Below are positions 21,041-31,780 of a stretch of 40,112 nucleotides of DNA, one piece after another. The notes under the pieces were generated by a model. It saw nothing but the letters and a program-made list of their open reading frames with translations, did no database searches and was not told the origin of the DNA. Location of the stretch: the NCBI GenBank assembly GCA_014904845.1, contig MU119596.1, positions 1 to 40,112 on the forward strand, given 5' to 3'. How positions within the stretch are numbered: the stretch's first letter is position 1; the number at the start of each line of letters is the position of its first letter. The DNA is from Acephala macrosclerotiorum (taxonomy: Eukaryota > Ascomycota > Leotiomycetes > Helotiales > Mollisiaceae). A program made the position numbers and the translations under genes.

Positions 21041-21510
21041 ATGGCTACTCTTGTTCCTGCTCCCAAAGTTGCGTTCATCTTGCAAGTAAAAGTAACCTTT
21101 GACCCGAAAGACCGAGACACATTCATCAAGTACTTCAAGCCTTGCTACGATTCTGTTATTGTCGAGCCAGAGTGTGCATATTTCCTCATTGGGGAGGATT
21201 TGCAGCAGCCAGGAGTGTATAGATGGACTGAGGGCTGGACGAAGGACGCAGCTTGGTTCATGAATGTGAGCATCACCAAATTTATTTCCGACTGCAGTAT
21301 CTGACACATGACCTAGGAGCAAATCACAAAGCCATACTATAAGCCGTATCTGAAAGCCACAGAGCCACTCTTTACAAGTGAACGTGAGAATCTCCGTCGT
21401 CTATTCGCGGACTGGGTGCTGATCATTTGCCAGGCGTTGCTGAGGCGTATGCCCCCCTTGGTGGAATGGGCCACATCAAGATAGATTTCTCGACTGTTGA
21501 GAAGAATTAA
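21041..21510 (+). CDS. ABM-type small monooxygenase (dimeric alpha/beta barrel)
   Basis: Three exons, 21041-21265, 21317-21383 and 21434-21510, with GT-AG introns of 51 and 50 bp, giving 122 aa. The protein starts MATLVPAPKVAFILQVKVTF and continues with a SVIVEPECAYFLIGEDL strand, then VYRWTEGWTKDAAWFMN and EQITKPYYKPYLKATEPL. This is the order and length (100-125 aa) of the antibiotic-biosynthesis-monooxygenase fold, whose members are cofactor-free oxygenases or cyclases of aromatic substrates. The second splice turns an apparently different C-terminus into VAEAYAPLGGMGHIKID, which fits the family better than the unspliced reading. It is convergent with the kynureninase gene, 131 bp away, so a role in the same tryptophan/anthranilate pathway is possible but unproven. 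The ATG at 21041 is the first Met consistent with family length. Confidence 0.85.
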
Positions 21511-21641
21511 GACGACCAACAGAACTTGGAGGGACATGAGAGCAAGAAATTCAAATTTTATGCTCCCTGATAACGCTACAATCTTACAACCTGCATGATC
21601 CAAGTCTTGAAAATATTCTATCTCATCTTCGATTGCTTTCC

Positions 21642-23133
21642 TCATTCGCACTTTTTCAATGCTGCATTGAAGATCTGGACAAACTTCCAAACCTCCTCAT
21701 AGGTGTTGTACAGTGGAACTGGGGCTAGTCGGATCACATCTGGCCTCCTCTTGTCCGCGACAATAGCCTCTTCTTCGAGCATCTCGAACAAGGTATCGAT
21801 TCTTCCAGGCCTCAGCAGGATGCTCAGTTGAGCCCCTCTCGTGTCGGGGTTCGAAGGGGTGATGATCTGGAAAGCTCGATCGGAGGGGGCAGTCATAAGG
21901 AGAAGATGCTCGAGGTACGCAGTCAACTTGACGGATTTCTTCCGGATATCAGCCATTGATGTCTGGTTCAAGACTGAGAGGGCACCGCACAGCGAGGCAA
22001 GATCGATTGCTGAAGGGTTCGAGACTTGGTAACCACTTGCTCCGGGACTTGGTCGAAAGTCTGCCCAGCTTAGCTTTTGCCATCAACCTCTCAAGTGAGA
22101 ACTTACTATTGTCCATGTTCATTCTTCCCACCTGATCACCGCCGTACCAGCCCGAAAGCCTGTGCCGGAAGACTGGCTTGTCGTTCTCATACTTGACCTT
22201 TCCATGTCTCTCATGGACATAAAACCCTGCAATAGCTCCTGGGCCAGCGTTCATGTACTTGTAGGTACACCAAACAGCAAAATCTACATTCCAATCATGA
22301 AGCTCAAGGGGAACATTCCCAGCAGCATGGGCAAGATCCCAGCCAACAAGTAGTCCTTTTGATTGAGCATACGCTGTGATGGTCTTCATATCGAAGAACT
22401 GTCCTGTGTAATACTGGATACCAGGAAGGAGAACCAAAGCTGTTGTTGATGCGTGCTTATCGATGATTGAGAGAATTCTCTCCGTCGAGATCTCATATTC
22501 TCCCTCCTCAGGCCCAATCATGACCATTGATTTGTTTGGGTCGTATCCGTGGCCTCGAATTTGAGACTCGATTGTGAAGTGATCGCTGGGGAACGCTTTC
22601 CAATCCATGATGATCTTACTCTTCTCGGCTGTAGGATTGTAGAAACTCGCCATCAGAAGGTGTAAGTTTGTTGTAAGGCTGCCCATGGTTCCGACTTCAA
22701 ATGCTGAAGCACCCACAATGGGAGCTTGTTGCTTTGATGCATGTTCAGCAAGAAGTTGCCACTGGATCATGGGCGAGTCTTCAAGCTTTCTGAAATGACC
22801 ATGAACACCTATCGTAGCCCAAGTATCGAGATGGTTCTGAATGTACTCTGCAGTTGCGCGAGGCTGTAGACCCAACGAGTTTCCACAGAAATAGATACAT
22901 GGCTCGGTGGATTGATCTGTTCTTGGTTAGAATCACATGACAAGCGGGGAAGATAAAAACGTGCCTGGCTTGCTCAACTTCTTCGCCTTGATGTTTGTTT
23001 TCGATGGAATCACGAACTTCTCTCGGAACGCTCTCATATGATCCTTCGCATCTAGTGATTGCGCATATTCCAGCGAATTTGCCTCAGCCGGGAATGATGG
23101 CTTCGTGGTGGGTTCTACGGCGATGGATCCCAT
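21642..23133 (-). CDS. BNA5: Kynureninase
   Basis: Three exons, 22965-23133, 22107-22916 and 21642-22060, giving 465 aa, the normal fungal length. Kynureninase (EC 3.7.1.3) is a PLP enzyme that cleaves kynurenine to anthranilate plus alanine, or 3-hydroxykynurenine to 3-hydroxyanthranilate. Seen here: [15 protein letters not shown], then MASFYNP and [14 protein letters not shown], then [18 protein letters not shown] (D250, H253), the PLP-lysine segment [11 protein letters not shown] (K276), RLSGWYGGD and the late [18 protein letters not shown]. Intron 2 (22061-22106) is GT-AG. Intron 1 (22917-22964, 48 bp) is best read as GC-AG (AG|GCACGT...CTAAC...ACAG), giving [13 protein letters not shown] 39-bp GT-AG alternative exists but puts the branch site right at its acceptor. 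It shares its promoter with the divergent dioxygenase gene, which strongly implies joint control. Confidence 0.95.
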
Positions 23134-23639
23134 TTCGAAGTTGATGTCGTTAAGAAGCCGAGGTTGCTAGGGGAGACGAGGGAATGATTGCGTGGAATGA
23201 AGAAGATGGCCTGATTGTTCCTGCTGATTCATTTTGTACCCATTATGCACCTTTTTGATGGCGTCTGGCAATTCTAAAGATTTCCATCGCGTTGTGTCGG
23301 TTGTTGATTGTCCTTGCGTACAACCGCGTTCTTGGTCATTTTTTCCGCTTCCGCTTCCGCTTCCGTGTCAGCAGACAGGCAAGGAGCATTTCTTTGATCC
23401 ACAGATATCCGATTGCGAAGACTAGCTCGGTAGAAGGCCGGTGAGGGAGACTACTGGTGCTAATGGGATGCATTCGTACTTCGTTGACGTGCTTAGCATC
23501 TTCCATCTTACGTGTTGAGAAGTGAGCTGATTCTTGGACTTCTGTTTGTACAAAAGAGCTCTGCTATATCGAACACCTTCTTGCTATCAACCCATTACAC
23601 ATTCCCCCCACCCCCCAACCTCTATTGCAGTTTGCCATC
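23134..23639. promoter_or_regulatory. Shared bidirectional promoter of kynureninase and indoleamine dioxygenase
   Basis: 506 bp separate the two divergent start codons. It holds a hexanucleotide repeat, about four units of TTCCGC (23342-23365), and a pyrimidine-rich stretch with two C6 runs just upstream of the dioxygenase ATG (23604-23616). No established regulator site can be named. Sharing this region is the main sequence evidence that the two enzymes are expressed together. Confidence 0.6.
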
Positions 23640-24975
23640 ATGTTAGGCCCCCTCAATGTCAACCTTGCTGATTTCAGCGTCTCTTCTCGAAATGGGTTTC
23701 TGCCAAATGAAGTCCCTCTCGAAAGATTAAGCGATATGTATTATATTGAATGGGAAACCATAATTGAGAAGCTACCTCTGCTACTACAAACCAAGTCTTT
23801 GAGAGTATCAGTAGACAGCCTGCAAGTATTGTCGACCTGCAAACTCATATCCGAACCAGAGTGGAGAAGAGCGTATCTTCTGCTGTCCTTTTTTGCTCAT
23901 GCATACATCTGGGAAGCTGGTGGCCCTTCAGAGGCAAGTCAGAACCACATCGAGATGAAAACATGCTAACGCCTTCGCAGCGGATACCTCCTCAAATCGC
24001 AGTACCCTTCCTTCAAGTCTCAAACCACTTCGAGCTCCCGACTACTGCAACTTACGCGGCACTGAACCTCTGGAACTTTGCCGCCATCTCGCCAGATGCA
24101 GACCTCAGTAAGATTGAGAATCTAAGATCTTTACACACATTCACAGGCAGCCAAGACGAAGAATGGTTCTATTTGATCTCTGTGGCTATCGAGGCACATG
24201 GGGCCAGAGTCATTCCACTGATGATGACAGCAATGGATGCGGTCAGAGCGAACGAATCGAACGTGGTCACCGATGCTTTGGTCAAGTTCTCTGAATGCAT
24301 CAGAGAGATTGGGGAGATCTTGAAGAGAATGAACGAGAAATGCGATCCTCAAGTCTTCTACAACGTCATTCGACCCTTTCTGGCAGGAAGCAAGAACATG
24401 GCGGTAGCGGGTCTGCCGAATGGAGTCTTCTATGATGAAGGGAATGGAAAGGGTCAGTGGCGGAAGTACAGTGGTGGCAGCAATGCTCAGAGCTCGTTGA
24501 TACAATTCTTTGACGTTGTCCTTGGAGTTCAGCACTCGTCAACGAAAGGTTCTTCGGCCAAGAATGGCTTTCTTCAGGTCAGTAAATGCATCTTCGTCCG
24601 CGAGCTTGACTAACTGAGATCCAGGAAATGAGGAGATACATGCCAGGGAAGCATGCAAACTTCCTGCGCCATATTGAGGAGATAGCCAACATCAGAGGAT
24701 ATGCCGAAAGCACATCTGATAGCGAAGTTACCGAGGCATATAACTTGGCGGTAGAGGAGCTCAAGAAGTTCCGAGACATTCACATTGGGATCGTTACACG
24801 TTACATCATTACACCTTCGAAGCAGCATGACCCATCAGAGAACGCTGGGCTCAATCTAGCAGTGGCGTCAGCCAACCCAACATCAACGAAACAGTTGCAT
24901 GGGACAGGTGGAACCCAGCTTCTGCCTTTCTTGAAGCAGAGCCGAGATGAGACTAGAGATACGAGAATACCTTGA
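23640..24975 (+). CDS. BNA2: Indoleamine 2,3-dioxygenase
   Basis: Three exons, 23640-23933, 23981-24577 and 24625-24975, giving 413 aa. The enzyme is a cytosolic haem dioxygenase that opens the indole ring of tryptophan to N-formylkynurenine, the first step of the kynurenine route. Seen: NGFLPNEVPLERL near the N-terminus, RIPPQIAVPFLQVS, TYAALNLWNF, then LHTFTGSQDEEWFYLISVAI, the substrate-region SSLIQFFDVVLGVQH and the proximal-haem segment EMRRYMPGKHANFL, with H307 as the expected iron ligand. Length and motif order match fungal members. Intron 1 (23934-23980, 47 bp) is GC-AG (CAGAG|GCAAGT...GCTAAC...GCAG) and joins GGPSE to RIPPQI. Intron 2 (24578-24624) is GT-AG. The start sits in good context (CCATCATG). 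Reading through intron 1 would give a stop after about 12 codons. Confidence 0.95.
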
Positions 24976-25839
24976 TCTGAAAAATTAAGAATCATATAGG
25001 TACAGGCTTTAGAATGTATATAGACCGTCCAGAGATTGGAATACTCAGAATAGAAGGCGCATTGGCGTTTGAGTGGGAGAGTTACCGAGCGTATTTGTAT
25101 CTAGAGTATTAAAGCATTTTGGGTTCTCCGAATTCCGTCTTCAGAATGCCTCCGGCATCTGAATCTATTACAGTACTTTAAAGTGGTTATCGCAGTGGAG
25201 CGTTTCTTTACAAACACGAGAAGCCAACAGCCCAGAAAAACACTTAAATTCCAGCGCAACCACTCCGATTCTTAGTCGTATCACCCCGCAAGATCTCGCT
25301 TAAAGCCCCTGAATTTTAGCGATCACTTTGATGTCATTTTGCTGCTCAATACTTCTACATCGGCCCAAACAGACCAACAAGTATTCGGCATATTTAAAAT
25401 TCAATTTTGTGCGGGTAGTTGCCATCTCTCCATCATCCCTGCCGGATTTTCTTGCTTTACGGCTGAGTTGAGTGCGAAATGAGAAGGCGCGGTCTAAGGC
25501 ACTGGTGGGGCACGGATGCGGAAGGCGGAAGGCGGATGCTGAGGCGAGCACCTTGGAATTTAGTCGCGGAAACTTCGCGTCTTCAATCAACATCCATCAC
25601 AATCCCTCTCTCCGAGCCACACCCGACACGGATGCGGGCTCGCAGATATGCATCCAAGCAGAATGGCCGAAAGTATCCTATCTCCGACCTCAGATTGCGG
25701 CCCCAACCTTGAATGCAAGTGCTATTCAAGATGCTCACGTTAGTAGGTTTGTCTGTCTCTTTCTGGCTCTACATCAGTATCTCCTCTCCAAGATCTCCCG
25801 CAGAATAAGGTACATTCTTCGTTACACTCAATCTTCAAC
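24976..25839. other. Intergenic region upstream of the flavin monooxygenase
   Basis: 864 bp between two genes on the same strand, holding the dioxygenase 3' end and the monooxygenase promoter. A GGAAGGCGGAAGGCGG direct repeat lies near 25520-25537. Long open frames around 25472-26080 run into and overlap the monooxygenase in another frame and are not coding. No RNA gene seen. Confidence 0.45.
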
Positions 25840-27220
25840 ATGGGATCAGTCGAGAGTAATTGGCGGGAGCTTGATGTCGCAGTTATTGGCGGTGGTATTG
25901 GTACGCTTCCCTCCCTCACCCCTCTTCTGCAATGTCAGAGCTAATCCAAGTAGGTGGACTGGCAGCAGCTACATCTCTTCGACAAGCTGGACACCGAGTA
26001 ACGATATACGAGCGAGCAGACTTCGCAGGCGAGGTTGGGGCATCAATCAGTTGCGCAGCGAACGGAACAAAATGGCTTGAAGAATGGGGCGTGAATATCC
26101 CAATTGGCAAACCTGTGGTTCTGCAGAAGCTCATATCTCGTGACTGGGCCTCTGGGGAGCCGAGTAATGTATACGATCTAGCAGATTACAAGGAGAAATG
26201 GGGATACGTGAGTTCGGTCGTTTGTTCTCTAGGGCTAGCACTGATACTTGCAAGGTCTACAATATGTTCCACCGAGTTAATATGCATGAGATGTTAATGG
26301 ACTCTGCTACCGGTACAAGCCATTCAGGAATTCCGGGTGTCCTGAAGTGCAACCATCGAGCCTCCGAAATCGACCACACAACTGGAACAATCACATTCAA
26401 GAACGGCATCCAAGCAAAACACGACCTCATCATCGGGTCAGACGGAATTGGATCCCAAGTTCGCAAAACACTCGACATCATCCCAGACAGGAAGCAATCC
26501 ACTTCCCACTGCTTGCACTGCATCATCACCACAGAAGACGTGAAGAGACTGTGTCTAACTGACTACACTGTGAACTCTGCGATTGAGTACTGGGGCGGTC
26601 AAGACGTCTACAAGATCGTGTACTCGCCTTGCCGCGGTGGTGAAATCAACTCCTTCTACTGCTTCTTCCCTACCGCATTGAGCAAGAATCCTGGAGAAGG
26701 CTGGAACCATTCTGTCGGCGTCGAGGAATTCATGGAGCCTTTTGGTACCTTAGATCCGAAGCTCCTTGCGATTTTCAAGAATTCATACGACATCAAGCCG
26801 TGGAGGCTATTCGTACATCAACCATACCCATATTGGCAGAAAGGATTGACATGTATTATGGGAGATGCGGCACATCCTATGATGCCGGACCAGAGTCAAG
26901 GAGCATGCATGGCGATCGAAGATGCTGCTGCCCTTGGCATAATTTTCAGCCGGAGACATGACTTTACAGGTTCTCCCGAGAAGATCAACGAGGGGTTGAA
27001 GATCTATGAGAAGGTTAGGAAACCAAGGGCCACGAGAGTTCAGGAAGCGAGCAAGAGGGCGAGGGAGAACATCACAGAGAGAATTGGGTTTTCAAGTAAC
27101 ACGAACAACCCCTTATACAAGGTGACGGATGAGAAGAACAAGCTGACCATCAAGGAGATGAATAGCTACGATATGTATGTAGATGTAGAGAACAAGGTCA
27201 GGGGTGAGGCACTCGTTTGA
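25840..27220 (+). CDS. FAD-dependent aromatic monooxygenase, salicylate-hydroxylase-like
   Basis: Three exons, 25840-25900, 25954-26207 and 26255-27220, with GT-AG introns of 53 and 47 bp, giving 426 aa. All three class A flavoprotein hydroxylase signatures are present: the N-terminal dinucleotide fold GGGIGG (residues 17-22, in VAVIGGGIGGLAAATSLRQA), the DG motif GSDGIGSQ (166-173) and the GD motif GDAAHPMMPDQSQG (308-321). The family hydroxylates aromatic acids with NAD(P)H and O2; salicylate hydroxylases do so with loss of CO2. It lacks the C-terminal membrane segment and sequence character of kynurenine 3-monooxygenase. Standing 864 bp from the dioxygenase and in a block that should yield anthranilate, an anthranilate-type substrate is an attractive inference. 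It is cytosolic, with no targeting sequence. Confidence 0.92.
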
Positions 27221-27644
27221 GACTTGGGAATTAGCAATATACCCACTTCTATATGTTGAATTGTATCTCGGAGCCTAGTCTTGTGAATTATTCGGGGTGA
27301 TTTGATTTGAGTGATTAGACTACTTTCTGGCGGGCTCCAGATGTGCAAGATAAATCGGCACAGAGCATCATCGCCTTGATTGTCCCAATACCGCAGGGAC
27401 ATTGGAAAGAAACTCGATCCTAAGTTGTTTCGATTATCACAAGAAGCAACTGCTTCACTTGATTCCTTGATTGTACCATTCTTAAATTCAAGTTCTTCGA
27501 TAAATGCCCCCAACTTTCTGGTACTTTGGTGTGTCGCTTTTTGTGCACAGAGCGAGGCGGGGTAATGTTTGCTTGAACTGGTCGAGATGCATCTTCACTT
27601 ATGCACTCCTCTTCAACTACTATCACAACCTTTCAGAGACTCTA
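27221..27644. other. Convergent intergenic region, no gene seen
   Basis: 3' flanks of the monooxygenase (+) and of the HeLo-like gene (-). Only short shadow frames occur. No repeat or RNA gene recognised. Confidence 0.5.
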
Positions 27645-29337
27645 TCAAATATGATTCTCCAACAAGACTCTCTCAGAATGACAAATCCCATTACTGTCAA
27701 CTGCACCATTTGACGAGGAACATTCATCCTCAGGTCCAGTAGCTGCTTCGTCTAGAAGCCAATATTTCAGCACCATCCGCGTCCATTGCTCCTTGTCCAA
27801 GGTAACGGCAGTAGGGAGGAAAGAGCGGTGAAGTTTCATCTCTTTACTAGATGCTTCGAGATTCTTGAGCAGCCACACATTGATACAATCGTTCCGAGTT
27901 GCGTTCCTCGTCAGCGCTTTTAGACGAAGCTTATCATCTGTTACTGATACATCCGTATCCCCCTGGCCCTTCTCTTGTTGTGGAACGGCATGGTTCATAG
28001 CTCTAAGGTCTGACCCAGGCTCTCGACATCTGGCCATATAAGAGTCAAGATCTTGTGTATTGAATCCTTTTCTCCAAGAGGAAGCCTGAAGAGCTTTTGC
28101 TTCAGAGTTGATAGTGCCAAGCCGTGCCTCGAGTGCGTCGATTTCTGAATGTACCATTTGGTCGGAAAGCCCGAAAAGAATGGACGGTGTTGTCCTGAAC
28201 AGTTTAATCTTGTATATAATGGCTTCGGCTTGGAGAATAAGATCAATGTATTTTGTTGCCTCCTGGTTGAGCAGTTTGTTGAAGATTTGGGTAGACTGGC
28301 CATATTGAATCCCTGGGCGGGCATCCTGTGGAAATCGTTGGTCTACTTCATTGAAATCATAAGCATTCGGCCCTTCGTCGAGATTTGTATCTGGGTGTCG
28401 ATAACCGCTTGGTGGTGCCTCCATTCGAACACCCAGGAGCGATTGTGTTATCCGCTTTGAAAGAGAGGCAGACATGCTTTCGTGGGAACGAGGCGCCGTA
28501 GACGCTGAATACTGACTCGGCTCGGAACTCCATCTACGCCTATGCCCTCTCGACACAGATGCGGAATCAAAGCTACCAATCGACCCAGGCTGTGAACCAT
28601 GTTGAGATCTGCTCGGCCCAACAAAATCCCCCATTTTGTTTTCTATCCTAGAAAGGCTCTCTGCAATGCTCGCCAGTGAAGAACTGCCAGCCTGTGAAAC
28701 ATTCTCATAAGATGGAACCAAAGCGTCTTTCCTTTCTCCGTTGACGAGTTCTATCGATTGTTCGAAGCCATCCCAAGCCTTCAACCTTTTACATAGTACT
28801 TCTAAGGTAGTAGATTGGTCAATGTCAAAGCATCTTGCGGAATTAGCTAAATATAATTTATGTGGGGATGAGTTTATCGAACTGGACTAACCTTCCAATC
28901 ACAGACAATTTCGTCATAATGTTGTCTTTGTGAGCTGCAATCTCCACATAGATATCCGTCATCCTTTGTCTCTCCAGTGCAAGCAAGAACTTCTTAAAAG
29001 CCGCCTTGGTTCCCATGTTCGATGCCGGGAGGCACGGCTTGGCCATCGCTAGCCACCTATACACATCCTTATTGCAATCATCAAGTTGAATCTGCAACGA
29101 GGCCAGGATAGACTCGGGCACGATCTTTGACGGGGCAGTTCTCAGCTTCGTCATCAAATCTCTCGCATGCTCCAGAATTTGAATCAAATCATTGAGCCGC
29201 TTCAAAAACCTTTGGATAGAGTGGGATTCTGATGCACAGCTTTGGAAGAACCCCTGTAGAACGATGATCCCATTCAGTGCTTGGCCGGCAAGGCTGAGAA
29301 TTCCGGCAATGCTGGCGATTGCCCCGATAACCTCCAT
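27645..29337 (-). CDS. HeLo-like N-terminal domain protein without a NACHT
   Basis: Two exons, 28892-29337 and 27645-28833, with a 58-bp intron (GTTAGT...GCAAG), giving 544 aa. Residues 1-150 match the fungal 'N-terminal domain of STAND proteins' (HeLo-like-N): MEVIGAIASIAGILSLAGQA, then helices with FLKRLNDLIQILEHARDL and a conserved KLSVIGRLVQF-like end whose last codons are restored by splicing (GRCFDIDQ). Residues about 190-270 are disordered and Ser-rich. The C-terminal third is helical (KYIDLILQAEAIIYKIKLF) and ends with a conserved-looking RNDCINVWLLKNLEAS, then EQWTRMVLKYWLLDEA. In many fungi this N-domain precedes NACHT-WD40 or ankyrin arrays acting in heterokaryon incompatibility or cell death. 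Here no nucleotide-binding motif is present, so it is a truncated-architecture relative or partner protein. Function unknown. Confidence 0.82.
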
Positions 29338-31570
29338 AGCAAGTGCTAGTGTGTGCAGAGAAGCTAGAGTCCTAGTTTATAGACACAAGCGAAGTAGATT
29401 ACCAGACACACTTTATGCTGGTATTGGCGAAGAAAACATGAAGGAGAGATAGAGCAGCTGAGCTCAGTCCATTATCAAGATGCTTAACGGCGTACTCGTT
29501 CAGTTCTAAATCAGCCTCGTTGTGGCGTGCATCGAAGAGCAGACTCTGCCTTGCCAACACTTCACTTTCTGCAGCGTCCGCATTGTGATGAGCGTTTGGA
29601 TTGGTGGATGGAACAAAACACAAATAACGCAGTCGAAGCACAATACCTTCCAATACCGTCGAAGCATAGAAAGCAAAGAAACCCTAGCATGGAGCCTTAC
29701 TGACTGGAGAAAGCTACTCATTGCTAGTCAAGGATGTGTAATGTTTATAGGACAAACCCCTCCCACGTGACTGTATGCCAATACACATACCTAACTTGGA
29801 TCAGGGACTTACTCATAGCAATGTTTTGTAGCTCTGATGGTTACGCTAGCCGTAACAAACTTTAATCAATTGACTTCTAGCCAATGCGCAAGCCAAAATT
29901 GCTTTAAGTGCGTGATTCACGTGACTGTTGAGCAGGATAAAGTGGCAGTTGTGCGCACTTTTCTCGTTAGTCAGTTCATATCGCGGTAAAAAGCACTTTG
30001 CACCTTCACTTGACTCTAGCTGCCAGACTCGCTAGCCGACCTTGGAGCGAAGAGGGAAGGACGAGAACCCAACTACCACGGTAACCTTTGAGGGGATGCT
30101 GAACGATTGATTCCTCGCCAACCATCTGCTTGAAAAACACCCCAGAAAAATCAAACTTAGTGTTGAACACGCAAAAATCAGGGGTTGTCGCATTCGATTC
30201 AATAAACAAACAAAGCTTCAAAAGGGTTCTGAGTGTCCAAACCTCCCCTTCATCTCAAAAAACTCCTCATACCCCACCGGCATGGGGTCCATCCATGCAC
30301 CCTCCGGCCTCCTAAACTCCCTCAATAACCCATATTCTATTCCCCTATCCATATTCTAATCCCAAACTTTATCATAATCCACACACTTCCTCTCAATATC
30401 GAAATCTGGGAACAGGTATTCTTGTCCCTGGATCCAATTATGTGTGATTACATTGAGACATGGTTGGCAAGTTAGGGCTTGAAGAAGGAGATAGGTGCAA
30501 TGGGAGCGGTGGGTGGAGTGCCAGAGAGTGGGGGTACCGTTTAGGTGAGGATAGTAGGAGGGGTGGGAGTACTTTCGGAGGGTGTTGAGGCAGTGGAGGA
30601 GGTGTTGGAGTCGAGAGTGCCGAAGCGAGTCTTTGTTCCGTATCCTACACGAGTTTTAATCAATTTTCGCTTTCTATCTTGAGGACAGGCCAGGAAGCTA
30701 CGGGCAAGAAAAGAAATGGAAAGAGGAAAGTACCCATTCATCAGGAATCCGAGCAGTTTTCGATAGATCCTTTCCCAGTTTCCTGACATCTGAGCTAGGG
30801 ATGGCGAACCATTTTATCCTCGCCAAGCGACCCCAAGGTGCGTCTACCTCTTTCGAGGGTTCTTCTCGCTAGACAACTGCGGTGTCATTGTAAACGCTAC
30901 CGTTGACGATACTTTGGTGAAGGTCAAGCTTCAGCTGATCAAGGATGGGACCTGGATAGAGGGAAGTCTTGGTTAGAAATCAAGTAATGGTAGAAGAGGA
31001 GGAGAAAGGGGACGAATTGAAGGTGTTGACTTGTTTAAGCTTGTAGTTTAGGATGTTTTGTCCTGAGTAATTCCGTAACGATTGAAAATTGATTGATATG
31101 GAGAAGATGAGTAAGAGGATATTGAATATAGTAAAGTTCCGTTGAACATTATCTATTCTTCGTTGTTGATATTGCGTGTGCTCCGAGTCCGGCTGTATGA
31201 GAATTTTATAATGAAGTTTTCTTAGGAATTCCACGCTTACGACATGGATGCAGAAGACATATATTTGCCTCGCACCTACTATCGAGCTCTCGTTGTCTTC
31301 CGTATCAACTTCTTTGTAGCCATGATCATCTGTGGTGTGTTTAATAGATGGAAACTTCAACATTCTGTGATGCTCCAAATGTGCTAGAAGCTCTCCCCGA
31401 AATATTAAAAATCCAAACCCGAAACGTTCACAAGACAAAAAAAACCCGGGACTTGGGAGCAATGATTGAAGGACGTGACTCCAATCCTACAATCCAGGCC
31501 ACGTGCATAGTCTACAGTCTACTTAAAGTTTCATCGTAAAGTAAGCACTCTTACTTAATGAGTCGTGTGC
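29338..31570. other. Gene-poor interval of about 2.2 kb
   Basis: It contains the HeLo-like gene's promoter and no gene I can support. Short frames (29399-29653 and 30980-31462 on the minus strand, 30541-30789 minus) lack family resemblance, splice structure or sensible composition. A stretch at 30800-30980 on the + strand can be spliced to a short frame ending LQLIKDGTWIEGSLG, but it is too weak to call. It may be a site of gene loss. Confidence 0.45.
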
Positions 31571-31780
31571 TGTTGTCAGTTGCTTGGTAAAGACTACATT
31601 GGTGGTGAATAGGGCTACAAAGGCCTTTATATACACAGAGAGGGGTGGGGCCACCCCGCCCCCTTAATGAGGCCGGTGGTACCGCTATATGGTCCCATGT
31701 TTCAACTAACAGCTGTGCCTGTTATAAATGCACAGCCTCGTATCCTGTATTATTTGCTTAATGCAAGTTGTACAGTTAAA
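31571..31780. mobile_element. Possible LTR-retrotransposon fragment
   Basis: It starts with TGTTGTCAG and has a TATA-like CCTTTATATACACA, a GC-rich inverted repeat (GGGGTGG-GG-CCACCCC, 31642-31657) and a second TATA-like GTTATAAATGCACA, then grades into AT-rich DNA. This resembles a fungal Copia-type LTR promoter, but no second LTR, primer-binding site or coding part is in the window. The right border is a guess. Confidence 0.3.

Noticed and set aside
25472..26080. 202-codon frame upstream of and overlapping the flavin monooxygenase
   Set aside because: It runs out of frame through a well-supported exon and intron of the monooxygenase, and its composition shows no family resemblance.
25840..27220. 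Identification of the flavoenzyme as kynurenine 3-monooxygenase
   Set aside because: The motifs and the C-terminal soluble end fit salicylate-hydroxylase-like enzymes; the C-terminal membrane region expected of kynurenine 3-monooxygenase is absent.
30800..30980. Tiny spliced gene on the + strand ending LQLIKDGTWIEGSLG
   Set aside because: Only about 45 residues, no recognised family and weak splice sites.
30980..31462. 160-codon minus-strand frame in the gene-poor region
   Set aside because: Low-complexity Ile/Phe/Asn-rich end, no recognisable domain or splice context; probably chance.
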